From Dastarcus helophoroides (Eukaryota; Arthropoda; Insecta; Coleoptera; Bothrideridae), in the NCBI GenBank assembly GCA_028583605.1, contig CM053328.1, positions 9,316,782-9,380,781 on the forward strand: 64,000 bases of DNA, written 5' to 3'. The first letter of the stretch is position 1, and every line of letters starts with the position of its first letter. The position numbers and the translations under genes were made by a program. The notes under the pieces are model-generated. The model was not told where the DNA came from. It did not search any database and saw only the letters and a program-made list of their open reading frames with translations. Below are positions 22,064 through 34,329 of the stretch, piece after piece.

Positions 22064-25000
22064 CAGTGGCGGCTCGTAGCTAAAACTAATGGGGGGGCCT
22101 GCGTTTTAAAATTTTTAATATTTCGACTGAAAATTTAGATATTTTCAAAACGTTACTTTTCGAAAATTTTAGATTTCTTTGAAAACTCTACAATGAAAAC
22201 TGTTGATAATGTCGCGTTTTTTAAAAGGTTGGATTTTTTTCCAAATTTCGACTGTATTGCAAAATTTAAATGTTTTTCTTGTAATTTCGACCTTATTTTA
22301 CTTTTAAGTATTGACTTTTCTGAAAAACAAAAATACTCTTTTAAAAATTTTCGTATTTTCGTAAATATTTAGACTTTTCGGTGTTCTGTTTTTTTGTAAT
22401 TTTTTTTGAAAATTAATTATTACATTTTTTTTACCATTTGAACATTCTTGCTTCTGAAAATGTAAATTTTTTCAAAGTGGACTATTAACTTTTTAAACTT
22501 TCGACTTTTTTCTAAATTTGATCCTCGTTTATAATTTTTTTTTTTGGAAAATTATAATTTTTTTATTGAAAATTTCGATTCTTAATCATTTCGACTGGTT
22601 TTTATTTAAAAAGTTTCGACTATTTTTTGATGTTTTTGTTGAAAAATTTCGATTTTTTTGAAAATTTTATGAAACGTTTGATATTTTTTCAAAATTTTAA
22701 TTTTTTTGACCTAAAATTTGAACTTCTTATAAAAATGTTCCATTTTGATTCAAAATTTTAACTACCAAAAATTTTAATTTTCCAAAATTTAACTTATCAA
22801 TATTTTGACTTTTGAAAACCTCGATCTATCTGATAATTTTCGCTTGTTTTCAATATTCCAGTTTCGAAAATGTTGGTTTATATTGAAAAGTTGAGTGCAA
22901 ATTTCCCCGCTATTCAAAATTTAAACTTTTCTAAAATTTCGAATTGTTTCGTAAATTTTCAAATCTTGTGCAAATTTTAATCTTTTTTAATTTCGATTAT
23001 AAAATTTCGATCATTCCTTTTTGAAAATTTCTTCTTTCGCAAAATTTTGACTTCTTTTGGAAATTTAAAAGATTTTGCTAATTTTTGCCTTGTCAACAAC
23101 TTTGTTTATTGAAAATGTTAACCTTTCCTTCAATCTGCACTTTTTTAAAATATTCGACTTTTTATTTTAATTCCCACTTTGATGAAAATTCTGACCTTTT
23201 TCAGATGTTCCAATTTTTCAAAATTTTGGTAATTTTCCGGAATTTAAAATTTTTGGAAAACTTAAAAATTTTGACTACTTTTATTTCAACTATTTTCAAA
23301 ATTTTGACATTTTTTTACAAACTGTCGATCCTTTATTCGAAAATTGTGATTTTTTTCAAGTCAGACATTTCTTAAAACCTTTTATTGAAATTTTCGACTA
23401 ATATTTCGTATAATTTCGTCTCAAAACTTCGACTTTTTTTCAAAAATTCGACTCTTTTTGAAAACTTGATTTTTTTTGGAAAGTTCGAACTTTTTTAAAA
23501 ATTTTATTTATATATTTTTTTAAACATTGTCAATTAAATCTTCGACTTGAAAGGAAAGGTACTTTTTAAATTTGAACTATTGAAAATTTCGACTTTTTTC
23601 AAAATTTTACTCTTTTAAAATTTCAAAATTTCACTATTTTTGATAATTACGAATTTTTCGATAATTTTGAGTTTTCTCCAATATTCGAAATATTCAGCTT
23701 CCTTGAAAATTTAATTAAAAACTCTGCAATTTGTTTTAAATGTGTTTAAATTTTTACAAAAATTCGTCTTTTATTCACATTCCCAAAATTATTGAAAATG
23801 TCGACCATTTTAAAAATTGAACATTTTTTTCGAAATCCTTATTTTCTCTTGAAAATTTGACTTTTTATAAAAATTTAAAAAATTTTTAAAATTTGACTTT
23901 TTTTAAAAAATTCGACTTTTCTGATAACTTTAGCTTTATTTTTTAAAAGTGGTAACGTTTTTCTTTTTAAATTTACATTTTGTTGAGAAAAGTTTCGAAA
24001 TAATACTCGAATTTAAGAAATTAATATCAAAAATTTCTATTTTTAAAATTGTTCAAAGTTTTGAAACAAATTTCCAAAAAAAAAACTTGCATTTTATGTT
24101 CAAATAAATTGCCAAAATTTTGAATTTTAACCACAAAAAATTGGCTTCAAGCTGGAATATTTGATTTTTGAAATTTCCCTGGAACTACCAATTACTAGAA
24201 AAAAATTAAATTAGAGCAGTAAAATTGTTAATAAATTTTTTTTCAACATTGTGATCCATTTTAATTTCGAAATTTTGTGACTCTTCTAGAAATGTTGACT
24301 CTTTTTCTCAAAAATTTCCATAATTTCCACTTTAAAGGTCGAAATTATAAGAATATTTTTGACAATTAATTTATTTCAAAAAAAAATTCTCTTCTTTAAT
24401 TCCGAAAATGTTATTTTTTTTTTGAAAAATATTTACAAATAAGAAGTTTCAACTTCTTCTAGCAATATGATCTGCTTTCTCTTGAGATTTTGAGTTTAAT
24501 ATTTAATTTCGATCTTTTTTTTCATCGAAATTTGAATTTTAAATTCGAACTTGAAAATTTCAAAAATAAATTTAACATTTCTAGAAAAATTGGAAATTCC
24601 GACTCAGAATTTTCTTTGGTCCTACAGTAATTGCAATTTTTTAGAGAAATATCAAACTTGTAAAAAAGGTTGAAGTTTACAAGGTTCACTTTTTATTGAA
24701 ATTTCAATATTTTTCCCGAAATTTTCTTATTTTTATGCAGATTTAAAGTTTGTTTTCCCTAAATTTATGCTTAACAATTTTCAGCTTCTTATCAAAATTA
24801 CAAAATAAAATGAAATTTAAAATATTAAAATTTCGTTAAAAAACTTTGAAGTTTTCAAAACAAATTAGAAAGAAAAAAAAATGTCTACAAGAAAATATAT
24901 TTTAAAGACAAAATCTCCAGAAAAAGTCACAATTTCTAAAAAAATTCTCTGTATAAAATGTTTAGAAAAAACACAAATTTCGTAGGAAAAAAAGCACAAT

Positions 25001-25818
25001 TTCTTAGAGAAATTTGAAAAAAAAATTGATATATCTTTACAACAATGTTGAAAATTTTTGTTTTTCCCAAAATGTTGAAATTTTCATAGAGCTTTTAGGG
25101 TTTTTTCTAAACATTTTTTGTCAAAACTACAAAATAAAATAAACTTTAAATTGTCAAAGTGTCTTGAAAAAACTTGACATTTTTAAAGCAAATTAGAGGA
25201 ACACAAAGAAAAATCTGGAGAAGTTGGAATTTGTAGAAGAAATTTTAAGAAAACTTTCATGGAAATTACGAGAAAATTTCTTTTTATAAAATATTCAGTA
25301 AAAATGGAAACTTTGCAGAAAATATCAACATTTCCTAAAAAAATCCAAATATCTGAAAAAAACTTAAAATTTTCATACAAAATGAGATTTGAGGTAAAAA
25401 TTCGAAAATACCGTATTAACTTATTTTTTTAGAAGAAATAGTAAAATGCGAGATAGGTTTGATTTAGATTTTTCTTGAAATTGTAATTATTTTCTCAAAA
25501 TGTTGACATTTTCAAAGAAATTTGAGTTTTTTCTTAACATTTTAATACCTGCTCGAAATATTGATTTCTTCCTGAATAGTTTTACAAAAATTAGTTTTTA
25601 AAAATGTAATTTTGATCAAAATTAAAAATAAAATATGTTTTTAAATGTCGTAACTTCTTGAAAGAAACCTAAAATTTCTATAAAAAGTAATCAGAGAAAA
25701 TTTAAAATTTTTAAAAAAATGTTGTAGTGAAAAGTGTTCAAAAAATTTTGAGAAAAAAATTCGTAAGCAAAATTGGGGGTGCTGCAGTTCCACAGTGCTT
25801 ATATGCCAGCAGCCACTG
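22064..25818. mobile_element. Non-autonomous hAT-like element (hAT-B), 3.8 kb
   Basis: The left end CAGTGGCGGCTCGTAGC and the right end, in reverse complement CAGTGGCTGCTGGCATA, agree at 12 of the first 14 bases. Flanks CTCGATAC (22056-22063) and CTCGACAC (25819-25826) agree at 7 of 8 positions. The interior is T-rich degenerate repeat with no transposase; the longest frame (23085-23375) is a phenylalanine-rich repeat translation. Confidence 0.75.
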
Positions 25819-25826
25819 CTCGACAC

Positions 25827-26310
25827 ACTCTTTTCCGCAAAAATTCTTCGTTCATCATTAAATTGACACTATTGACACTAAACCTTTTATATTGAATCCC
25901 CCAAAATTATGGTACAAATGGCCATTATCGTACATGCACTATCGTACGTCGTACGAGAGCAGTAATTATCGTAAAAAACGGTAATTATTATACATCTGGC
26001 AACACCGGTTGAAATATTAACCATTCAAGAATAATGGTTTTAAAAAAAGCCCAAATTAAATAGATAACGTAAATTAATGGATAATGCGAATTAACAAAAC
26101 AATAAAATTATCTTATGACACTAATAAAAGTATTTATACCCCAAAGTACGTTACAATGTTCAAAGTCTTATTGTTCGCAGCAATGAAATATAACTACGCT
26201 AAACATTTCCATTGCTCATTAACTTAATTTACGCGTATCTTTACACATTTACATCGAGTAATCAAAACGAAGACTTTAGTCGAAATGACGAATTTTGTAC
26301 ATTTTCATAT
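25827..26310. other. Unique AT-rich interval upstream of the gene
   Basis: Non-repetitive sequence with several ATCGTACG-type words at 25925-25960. No coding region recognised. It probably separates hAT-B from the promoter region of the + strand gene. Confidence 0.35.
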
Positions 26311-26600
26311 CATTAATATCATCGGCCCCTGTTGACGTCACGCCACTGCCGTTGACACAGTAAATGCAGATGCAGATCCCTACTCTACCTTCTCGCTTCC
26401 TCTAACCAGCAAGCGCGGAAGCCAATTACCAAATAAATACAAGTTTTGTGTCAGGCATTTCAAGCAACTAGACAGGTAGACAAAAGGCCTTGAAAACTCT
26501 TATTTCATTTTTTTCTTATCGTATTCCGCCCAGACGTTCGCGCTGAGAAACGCCATACAATTACATACGTTTTGTGGACAGTAACCCCCGGAATTGTGTA
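26311..26600 (+). promoter_or_regulatory. Probable promoter region with CRE palindrome
   Basis: The sequence becomes unique and less AT-rich, and includes the perfect cAMP-response palindrome TGACGTCA at 26333-26340, bound by CREB/ATF and some bZIP dimers in animals. It lies a few hundred bases ahead of the first splice donor of the gene. The transcription start is not fixed and no TATA box is assigned. Confidence 0.4.
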
Positions 26601-26690
26601 AACTCTGCTTTTGGTATCGAAGTCCGGATTTAAAGGTCTAAATGCAGAAAGGGGATAGAACTTGATGAACATCTGGAGTTGAATATTGAG
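26600..26690 (+). other. Non-coding first exon (5' UTR), start unknown
   Basis: GAATATTGAG is followed by a strong donor, GTAAGT, at 26691. The 82-bp intron 26691-26772 ends in TTGGTTTGTTGCAG, and the next exon begins one base before an ATG. The exon start is arbitrary here. Confidence 0.55.
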
Positions 26691-26772
26691 GTAAGTTCGC
26701 GTGCGTTGTAAGATGAAATGTTTGATCTACGGTTGTGGTTGTGTTTTGTTTTTAGTAGTTGGTTTGTTGCAG

Positions 26773-26977
26773 GATGTCTTCGGCGGTTTATCAGCCTACC
26801 ACTGTTACTTATGAAACGAACGGTAATTCTGATCGTTGGCGTGATAGACCTATAAGTTATTTAGCCTCGACTGTTACAGATGTGGCCAGAGGGCCCTGTT
26901 CGTTTTCATGTTTACCCTCGAGAAGTGTTTTACCACTTGTGGTTATATCGACAGTGTGTGGCATGTTTCTCACTGGG
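26773..26977 (+). CDS. Two-pass membrane protein, first coding exon
   Basis: The ATG at 26774 opens 68 codons to the donor at 26978 (ACTGGG followed by GTAAGT). The earlier in-frame ATG at 26759 lies inside the upstream intron, so 26774 is chosen. Residues 1-50 are polar and include YQPTTVTYET and a small Cys cluster (CSFSCLPS). Residues 52-68 (VLPLVVISTVCGMFLTG) are hydrophobic and would continue into the next exon (LVLLIHG) to make the first membrane segment. The exon ends in phase 0, whereas the next recognised exon needs two leftover bases, so the frame is off by one. The cause is either an extra G in the GGGG run at 26975-26978 or an unseen exon inside the 8.3 kb intron. I do not recognise the family. 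Confidence 0.7.
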
Positions 26978-27370
26978 GTAAGTACATGCCCCCAAACGAA
27001 CTAGTGTTTTAATCTGTTAACATGGTTATTACATGAAATCGTTTGTTAAGATAGTACCCAGTAGATATAATGTAACATGATTCAAATAAATATATCAAGA
27101 GTGCTTGGGCCCATTCTGGCTTTTTGGGTTATTTATTAATCTGTCAAATATCAGATTACTTTATATTTGAAGTTTTGAAAAGTATTATGTACATCACCTG
27201 CTATTTAGAATTGTTTTTTTTTTATCTAAATACTAGTTTTATTTATGTACCACATATAAACGTTTTGCAATGAAGTCATATTCTGAAAATAGATAAAAGG
27301 TTAGATTGTAAATGTATCTAGATAATTGTGTCATGTTTTTTTGAATACAATAAGTTTTGTATAGTGTGAA

Positions 27371-28013
27371 CCAGAGACTAAATAGACTGAACCTAACACG
27401 GTAAGCAATGAAGCCAGTTGAAAGCCTGGCGAAAGCCTAGCTCCATCTAGCTCGCAATGCCCTCTTATTATTTGACAGACCTTTGTGAAGATAACATCGG
27501 TTTTTTTTAAAGAAAATGGGCTGTAAATATAGGGAAGTGTATTGTGGATCATTGTTGAAACCTCAGTGAACACATTAGTGAAGGAAAATCGAGAGTTTCA
27601 TTCTTTGGGTAGGTCAAAATAAAATATATAAATATTCAATTATCGGCGTGAGCGCGTTGCCATTTCACTGCAATCATGACGTGTTTACGGCACCGGCTTA
27701 AGAATATTGTACACAGGCGTCGCGTATTGAAAGAAAATTACTTTACTATTAAACCAAGATGTCTTTGAAAATAGTTCTCCTGAACTTTTACCAAAAAGCA
27801 CTTATAAAAATTATCCTATTGGTCCAAAAGCCCCTAATTCTAAAGTTTCATCTAAATCGTTAGAACCGTTACGCGGCAAGTTTCGTATTTATAAATTTTA
27901 CTTAATCCGACCAAATCAAAGAGTAGTGGAATGCACCTCCCCACTTCCCCGGATTTTAGCTTCAACTGTACGCATGAGACAACATTGAAACGTTCAGTCT
28001 ATTTAGTCTCTGG
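27371..28013. mobile_element. 643-bp element with 22-bp TIRs
   Basis: CCAGAGACTAAATAGACTGA at the left end is repeated in reverse complement at the right end (27992-28013). The flanks are TGTGAA on both sides (27365-27370, 28014-28019); because the bases next to the ends match, the duplication could be read as 4-6 bp. No transposase. The interior is moderate-GC and includes ATTCTAAAGTTTCATCTAAA followed by TCGTTAGAACCG. Confidence 0.75.
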
Positions 28014-28019
28014 TGTGAA

Positions 28020-28310
28020 CTATTATAGTAGTTCAGTTGCAACACAGGTTGTAGTAGTTTTTCTAATAAAATCAAAGTGAACATAAGCAGGACACATGAA
28101 ATAGGTTGCTTGTCAAATTTGAAAGATCGCAATAGATACGTAGAAAGCAGTAAATAAAATTAAGAAAAAGTTAACAATCTAAATTTATAAACTTCACAGA
28201 GCTTGATCCAGAAATATTTAACATTGGACTTTAATTATCAAATACAGAATTTAAATTCAAAATTTTGCTATTAGAAAAAACGACATTTCAAATTTAACCT
28301 TAAAATGTTA
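28020..28310. other. Unassigned AT-rich intronic interval
   Basis: Non-repetitive AT-rich intron sequence; nothing recognised. Confidence 0.3.
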
Positions 28311-28313
28311 GGA

Positions 28314-28458
28314 AAATTTTGGTGGAACAGACTGGTTCTTTGTTTTTTCAAAAATTGAAAAACAAATCTTGTCCCCTGAAACCAAGAAAGATTAGAAAAC
28401 AGAACATAGGTTGCTCTAACGTGTTTCGATAACCAAGCTATCCATCTTCAGAGATAAA
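28314..28458 (+). mobile_element. Family A, one arm
   Basis: Outer end TTTTGGTGGAACAGACTGG, then CTTGTCCCCTGAAACCAAG, TTGCTCTAACGTGTTTCG and CATCTTCAGAG. The stem bases are mutated (GATAACC against AAGCTATCC), so the hammerhead-like fold is lost in this copy. Confidence 0.7.
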
Positions 28459-28459
28459 A

Positions 28460-29130
28460 TTTTATTTTCATTTTTGACATTTTTATCCAAATTTGGACTT
28501 AATTTATAAAATAGCTTAACATCCTTATTCTGAGAAAAAGTTCAAGAAGAGAGTGAAATTTGAGAAAATTTTAAGATTTTTTAAAAAATTTAAATTTATA
28601 ATTTTGTTAAAACCTTGCATATTATTCCACTTTTGAGAATTTCTAGGAGTTGAAATTTTTGGGAAAATTTTGTTATATAAATTTAGTTTTTCTTTCAAAG
28701 TTTTCTGGTTAATTGTCACTTTAATTGAAAATTCAGATTTTTTTTAACTTAATTTCTTCTCTGCATTTCGCTCGACCTTTCATATTGCTAGAAATAATCG
28801 ACATAACCTTTTTTTCCTAAGTTTTGATATTAATCTAAAAGTTATTGATTTAAACCTTTTAATTTTTTTCCAAAATGTTAATTTCTCGAAATTTAAACCT
28901 TTGTTTTTCGAAATTATTATATTTTTCAAGATATAGAGAATAATATGTCAATTTTATCATCTTTCTTAAATATAGAATTTACAATCGAACTTACAAAACT
29001 GAAAGTGTGAAGTTTAAACTTGAATAATAAATTTTTTGTTCGAATATTCCCCATTTGAAGTGTTGTTATTCGTCGAAATTATTAGTAACTATCTGATATG
29101 TCGGCTGAGTGCATTCACTATTGTCACGGT
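28460..29130. repeat. AT-rich degenerate repeat, intronic
   Basis: Diverged mixture of A-rich and T-rich theme segments. No gene. Confidence 0.4.
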
Positions 29131-29139
29131 AACTACTTT

Positions 29140-29430
29140 CTATAAGTTTATTAATTTTATTTAACATTTCTGCGACCCAGTTTGGAAATATTGAAATTTT
29201 TATTAATGAATGTTGAGAATATTCTAAAACATTATTTGATGTAATATCTAAATTTATTTAAAACGTCATCTCATGACGTATATCACGTAATCATATTTCA
29301 AAAAATCTTAGAATATTCTCAACATTCATTAATAAAAATTTAAACATTTCCAAACTGGGTCGCAGAAATGTTAAATAAAATTAATAAACATAATGTTTCC
29401 AACCAATAAGAGTTCACCATGAAGAATATT
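29140..29430. mobile_element. Family B foldback, both arms
   Basis: The arm at about 29146-29225 (ATTTCTGCGACCCAGTTTGG, then GAATGTTGAGAATATTCTA) is repeated in reverse complement at about 29307-29390 (TAGAATATTCTCAACATTC, then CCAAACTGGGTCGCAGAAAT). The centre contains CATGACGTATATCACGTAA. Other copies lie at 21568, 45515 and 58295. Confidence 0.75.
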
Positions 29431-30050
29431 TTCTTTAACTGATTAAATGAATCGATTTGTTTAAATTTGGATATTTTTTTAAAGTTACTTCTTTTTCTAA
29501 AATGTCGTTTGTCTAAAATTTGGGCTTTTTTTAAAAGTTTCACTTTTTTTAAAAATTTTGACTTCATTTTAAAAACTCCCATTAAAATTTCGATTTTTTA
29601 AAATCTTATTCGACTTATCGAAAAATTGGCCTTTTTTAAAAACTATAACATTTCAGATTTTCTAAATTTCGATTTTAAATGAAAATGTCGAGTTATTTTA
29701 ATGAATTTTTCTAAAATCTCAATTTCATTTAAAAATTTCAAATTTCTTATCAAAGTTTCGACTTTTTTCAAAACTTCTGCTTTAAAGTTTTTGTTTCAAT
29801 AATTTTAACTGTCCAAAATTGCGACTTTTTGAACATTTTAACTTTTTTCAAAATTTTAACTTTTTTGAAAATGTTGGCTTTTTTAATAATTTTCTCTTTG
29901 TAAAATTCTAAATTTCTTTGAAAAGTTGACTGAAAATTTTTAAAAATGTCTAGCTTTTGTAACGTTGTATTTTTCCAGAATTTTGATTTTATTTCAAAAT
30001 TTAGACCCTGTCTTGTCATGATGTTGGTATTTTAAGACTTTCAACTTTTA
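29431..30050. repeat. T-rich degenerate repeat block, intronic
   Basis: TTTTGAACATTTTAACTTTT-type repeats. The - strand lysine-rich frames at 29340-29582 and 29768-30019 are repeat translations. Confidence 0.45.
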
Positions 30051-30052
30051 AT

Positions 30053-30296
30053 TTTTTTGATGGAACGGGCTGGTTCTTGGTTATCTTCAAAAATTGAAAC
30101 ACAGAACTTGTCCCCTGAAACCGAGAAAAATTAAAAAACACAACAAAGGTTGCTCTAACGCGTTTCGACAGCCAAGCTGTCATCTTCAGAGAGAAACTGA
30201 AAGATGACTGCTTGGCTGTCGAAACGCGTTAGAGCAACCTTTGTTGTGTTTTTTAATTTTTCTTGGTTTTAGGGGACAAGTTCTGTGTTTCAACTT
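30053..30296. mobile_element. Family A, full palindromic copy
   Basis: The best foldback copy. The left arm runs from the outer end (TTTTGATGGAACGGGCTGG) to TTTCGACAGCCAAGCTGTCA and CTTCAGAGAG; the right arm returns through CTTGGCTGTCGAAACGCG to TTTTTCTTGGTTTTAGGGGAC. The right arm lacks the outermost 40 bases. In the left arm (read on the - strand) the hairpin GACAGC-TTG-GCTGTC is perfect and replaces the GATAGC-TTG-GCTATC of other copies, a compensated base-pair change. Confidence 0.8.
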
Positions 30297-30599
30297 TCAA
30301 CTTTCAAAATGTTAAATTTTTTGAAATTTTTGTTTTTTAAAAACGTTTTTTTTTTAATTTCAACTTTTTGAAATGTACATTTTATTTTACAAGATGCTGA
30401 CACGTTTTGAAAATTCCGATATTTTTTCAAAATATCCCCTCCGAAAATTCTTACTTTTTTATAATTTAGCCTTTTTCTTAGTTTCGAGTTTTTAAATCGC
30501 GACATTCTGTTAAAATACTCTTTTGACATTTTGAATTATTTTAAAAGTTTTGAATTTCTTTGAAAATTTGCTGCTTTTTAACTTTTGATTTTTAAGGAA

Positions 30600-32700
30600 A
30601 TGTAAAATTAACGGAATTTTCATAAAAATTTCTAAATTTCTTTAAAGAATCAATATTTTCGAATAAAGTCCAAATTTTAAGTCAGAATTTTTAAAAAAGT
30701 TGAAATTTTCAACAAAAAAATCAAATATTGAAGGATAGTTGAAATTTTTTTTTAACCAAAATATTTAAACAATTCCAAATGTAAGAAAAAGTTATAGTTT
30801 CAAAAATAGACGCATCTGTCGAAATTTATGAAAAAAGTATAAAATGTCGAACATTAAAATAAAAATTAAAATTTTTAATACTATTGAAATGTTCATTAAA
30901 ATTTGGAATTTTCAGAAAATCGGGATTTTTCAAAAAAGTAAAATTTAAAAAACTTTGAACCTTTTAAAAAAGTCGAATTTGAAAAAAATGCCGAGATTTG
31001 AAAAATCAAGATTTTCAAAGAAAAATCCAGTTGTAATTATTTTAATTCAAAAAAATGCAATTTTAAAAAGCGAAGGTTCTCAAAAAAATAGTCAAAAATT
31101 TTAAAAATAGGTCAAATCTTGCACAAATATCAACATATTTTCAAAAAAGAACGAAATAAAAAAAATAATTGACAATTTATTAAAAAAAATGGCGAACTTT
31201 TCAAAAAAACCGAAAATTTAAACAAATTTCAAAATGTTTTATTACAAACTAAAATTTTCAAACAATTACAAATTTGAGAGAAAATCCGATGTTTGAGAAA
31301 TAGACGAATTTGTCGAAATTTATAAAAAAAAAAAAGTTTTAATATTCACAAAGTTGGGATTTTTTTAAAAAAAGTAGAATTAAAAAAGTCGAAGTTTTGA
31401 AAACATCCAGATATATTTTTTCAAAAAAAATGTATTTTAAAAAACATCCAAGTTGAAAAAATGTCTACATTTGAAAAATCAAGATTTTTAATGAAAAATC
31501 GAGGTTTTTTGAAAAGTTGTGATTATTTTAATTCAAAAAAATGCAATTTTGAAAAAAAAATCGATATTGTGAAAAATGGTCAGAAATTTCAAAAATAGGC
31601 CTTCATGATATATCATGATATTTAAAAAAAACAAAAATTAAAAAAACTTTAATAATAAAAATATAACAATCACAAATTTTCAAATAATTCCAAATTTTAG
31701 AAAAAGTCGAAAATTAAAATAAAAATTTTTGAATTTCTCATTAAGAGATAGAATTTTGAGAAAGTCTGAATTTAAAAAAAAAATAGAATTAAAAAAAAAC
31801 TTGGAAACTTTTAAGAAAGTCAATATTTTGAACACATAAAAATTAAAAAAAAAAAATTTAAAATACGTCGAATTTGAAAAAATGTCGAGATTTGAAAAAT
31901 CAAGATTTTCAAAGACAAATCGAGATTTTTAAAAAGTTGTGATTACTTTAATTTAAAAAAATTGCAATTTTGAAAAGTGAAGATTCTCGAAAAAATCAAT
32001 ATTTTTAAAAATAATCAGAAATTTCAAAAATAGGCCAAATTTTGAAAAAATGTTAAGATATTTTTAAAAGAAAAGGACGCAATTTAAAAAAACCTGCATA
32101 TTAAAAAATTAATCGGAAATTTTTTTTAAAAATCGAAAATTGAAATAATATCAAAAATTTTTATTAAAAACTAAAATTTTCAAACAATTCCAAATTTTAG
32201 AAAAAGTCGGATGTTTGAAAAATAGACGAATTTGTCGAAATTTAAAAAAAAAGGGAAAAAAGTCGCTAATTATAATAAAAAGTCGAAATTTTGAAGATTT
32301 TTGAAATTCTCATTAAGAGTCGGAATTTTCAAAAGGTCGTAATATTTAAAAAAAGTAGAATTTAAAAAATACTTGAATCTTTAAAAAAAAGTCGAAGTTT
32401 TGAAAACATCCAAAAAATTTAAGAAAATGAATTAAAAAAAGTCTCAAGTTGAAAAAATGTCAAGGTTTGAAAAATCAAGTATTTCAAAGAAAAATGTAGA
32501 TTTTTGAAAAGTTGTAATTATTTTAATTTAAAAAAAAAATGCCATTTTGAAAAGTGAAGGTTCTCAAAAAACTTGTTTTAAAAATAGTCGGAAATTTCAA
32601 AAATAAGACAAGTTTCGAAAATATATAAAAAACATTTTCAACAAAACGAATTGAAAAAAAAAGTCTAATTTGAAAAAAATGCTTATCGGAAGAAATGGCG
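30600..32700. repeat. A-rich complex satellite, unit about 425-575 bp
   Basis: A marker running AAAATCAAGATTTTCAAAG, then GTTGTGATTATTTTAATT and AAAAAATGCAATTTT recurs near 31016, 31472, 31896 and 32470. Between markers are GTCGAAATTT-type segments. No coding region. Confidence 0.65.
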
Positions 32701-33285
32701 AATTTTTCAAGAAAAATCGAAATTTTTTATTGAAAAATGAAATTTAAACTTTAAAAACAATACACTTAAAATTTTCAGAAAATTTCAAATTTCCAAAAAT
32801 ATGATAATTTAAAAAATAATCGGATTTTTATATAAAAAAAAGGTCGATATTTTTGAAATGAGCTGAATCTTTTAGAGTCTACATTTTGATAAAGAGCTTA
32901 GATTTTGAGTTTAGATTTTGAAAATTCCAACTTATGTGAAAATTTCAAAAATCCTCAAAATTTGGACTTTTCATTTTAATTTTCGACTTTTTTTATATAC
33001 ATTTCGACAAATTCGTCTATTTTTCAAACATTCGAATTTTTCCAAAATTTGGAATTGTTTGAAAAATTTAGTTTTTGATAAAAAATTGAAATACGTTTAA
33101 ATTTTTGATTTTTTGGTAGCAAATTTTAACTTTTTTAGAAATTCGAATTTTTTCAAAATTTAGACCATTTGAAAATTTTGGATTTGGATTCTGGATTCGT
33201 GGTGGGTTGCCTAAAGTTTAGGCCAGCACTTAGGCCACCCTTTCCGGGCCCATTGTGAAAATTATGATTCTTGAATGAAATTTTT
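32700..33285. repeat. Junction of A-rich and T-rich repeat
   Basis: The + strand changes from A-rich to T-rich theme near 32890 and back after 33290. Between them, 33190-33260 is GC-richer and contains the palindrome GCCTAAAGTTTAGGC and CAGCACTTAGGCCACC, possibly an element end. Confidence 0.35.
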
Positions 33286-34215
33286 AAAGAAGACGAAATT
33301 TTGAAAGAATATTGCATTTCTTAATTATAAAAATTTTCAAAAATCGAAATTAAAAAGAAAATGAAATATTCAAAAAAAATGAAAACCTAAAATAATTGGC
33401 AAATTTAAAAAAAAAATCGAAATTGTTGTAAAAAAACAGATGAATTTTTAAAAATTCGAATTTGCAATAAAAGATTCAAAATATTCAAAAATCGCGAATT
33501 TCAATAAACAAACAAAATATCGAAATAAGTAGATACTTTAAAATGTCGACATTTTTGAAATAGGCGAAATTAAAAAAAAATGTGTTTTGAAAACGGAAAA
33601 ATTCGAAAAAAAAGTCGAAATTTTGAAGAAAAAAATGTAATTTTCAAAATATCGAAAATTTGAGAAACAGACGAATTTTAAAAATATTGATTTTTTTTTA
33701 TAAAAGAATCACAGTCTTCAAGAATCGCAACTTTTTAAAAACGAATTAAAATTTTTTTTAAAAAGTGGATATTTTAAAATGTAGAAATTTTCAGAAAATT
33801 TTCAGTTTTTAATTAGAAAATGAAGTTTAAAAAAAATGGATATTTTGGAAAAGTAGACACATTTTATAAAAATGTCGAAATTTTTGAACTAGGCGAAATT
33901 TTGAAAAATATCGTATGTCGAAAAAATAAAAAAAATTTAAAAGGTAGAAATTTCGAAAAAATTATATTATTTAAATCAAAAATCTAAAATAATTAAGAGA
34001 TTTTCAAAAAGAAATTCTAAATTTTTTGAAATAGACGATATTTTCAAATGATTCCAAATCTTCTAAAAAATCGAAATTTTGAAAAATAGCCGAATTTTAA
34101 AAAAATCGAATTTTTTAATAAAAGATTGAAAATCTTCATGAATCGTAATATTCAAAACACAAATTAAAATTTGTAAAAAAGTGATATTCTAAATGTCGAA
34201 ATTTTCAGAAGAGTG
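33286..34215. repeat. A-rich degenerate repeat block
   Basis: AAAAAGTCGAAATTTTGAA-type segments. No gene. Confidence 0.5.
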
Positions 34216-34219
34216 TCTA

Positions 34220-34322
34220 AATTTTCAGAATTTTGGTGGAAGGGACTGGTCCTTGGTTATCTTCAAAAATTGTCCCCTGAAACCAAAAATGATTAAACAA
34301 CAAAATTTGTACTTCAATTTTT
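34220..34322 (+). mobile_element. Family A fragment
   Basis: TTTTGGTGGAAGGGACTGG, then CCTTGGTTATCTTC and TTGTCCCCTGAAACC, with the stem section deleted. Confidence 0.65.
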
Positions 34323-34329
34323 ATATTTT

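Noticed and set aside
33222..33260. Palindrome GCCTAAAGTTTAGGC with CAGCACTTAGGCC as a hAT left end
   Set aside because: It does not match the terminal sequence of either orphan right end, and the flanking 8 bases do not match either.
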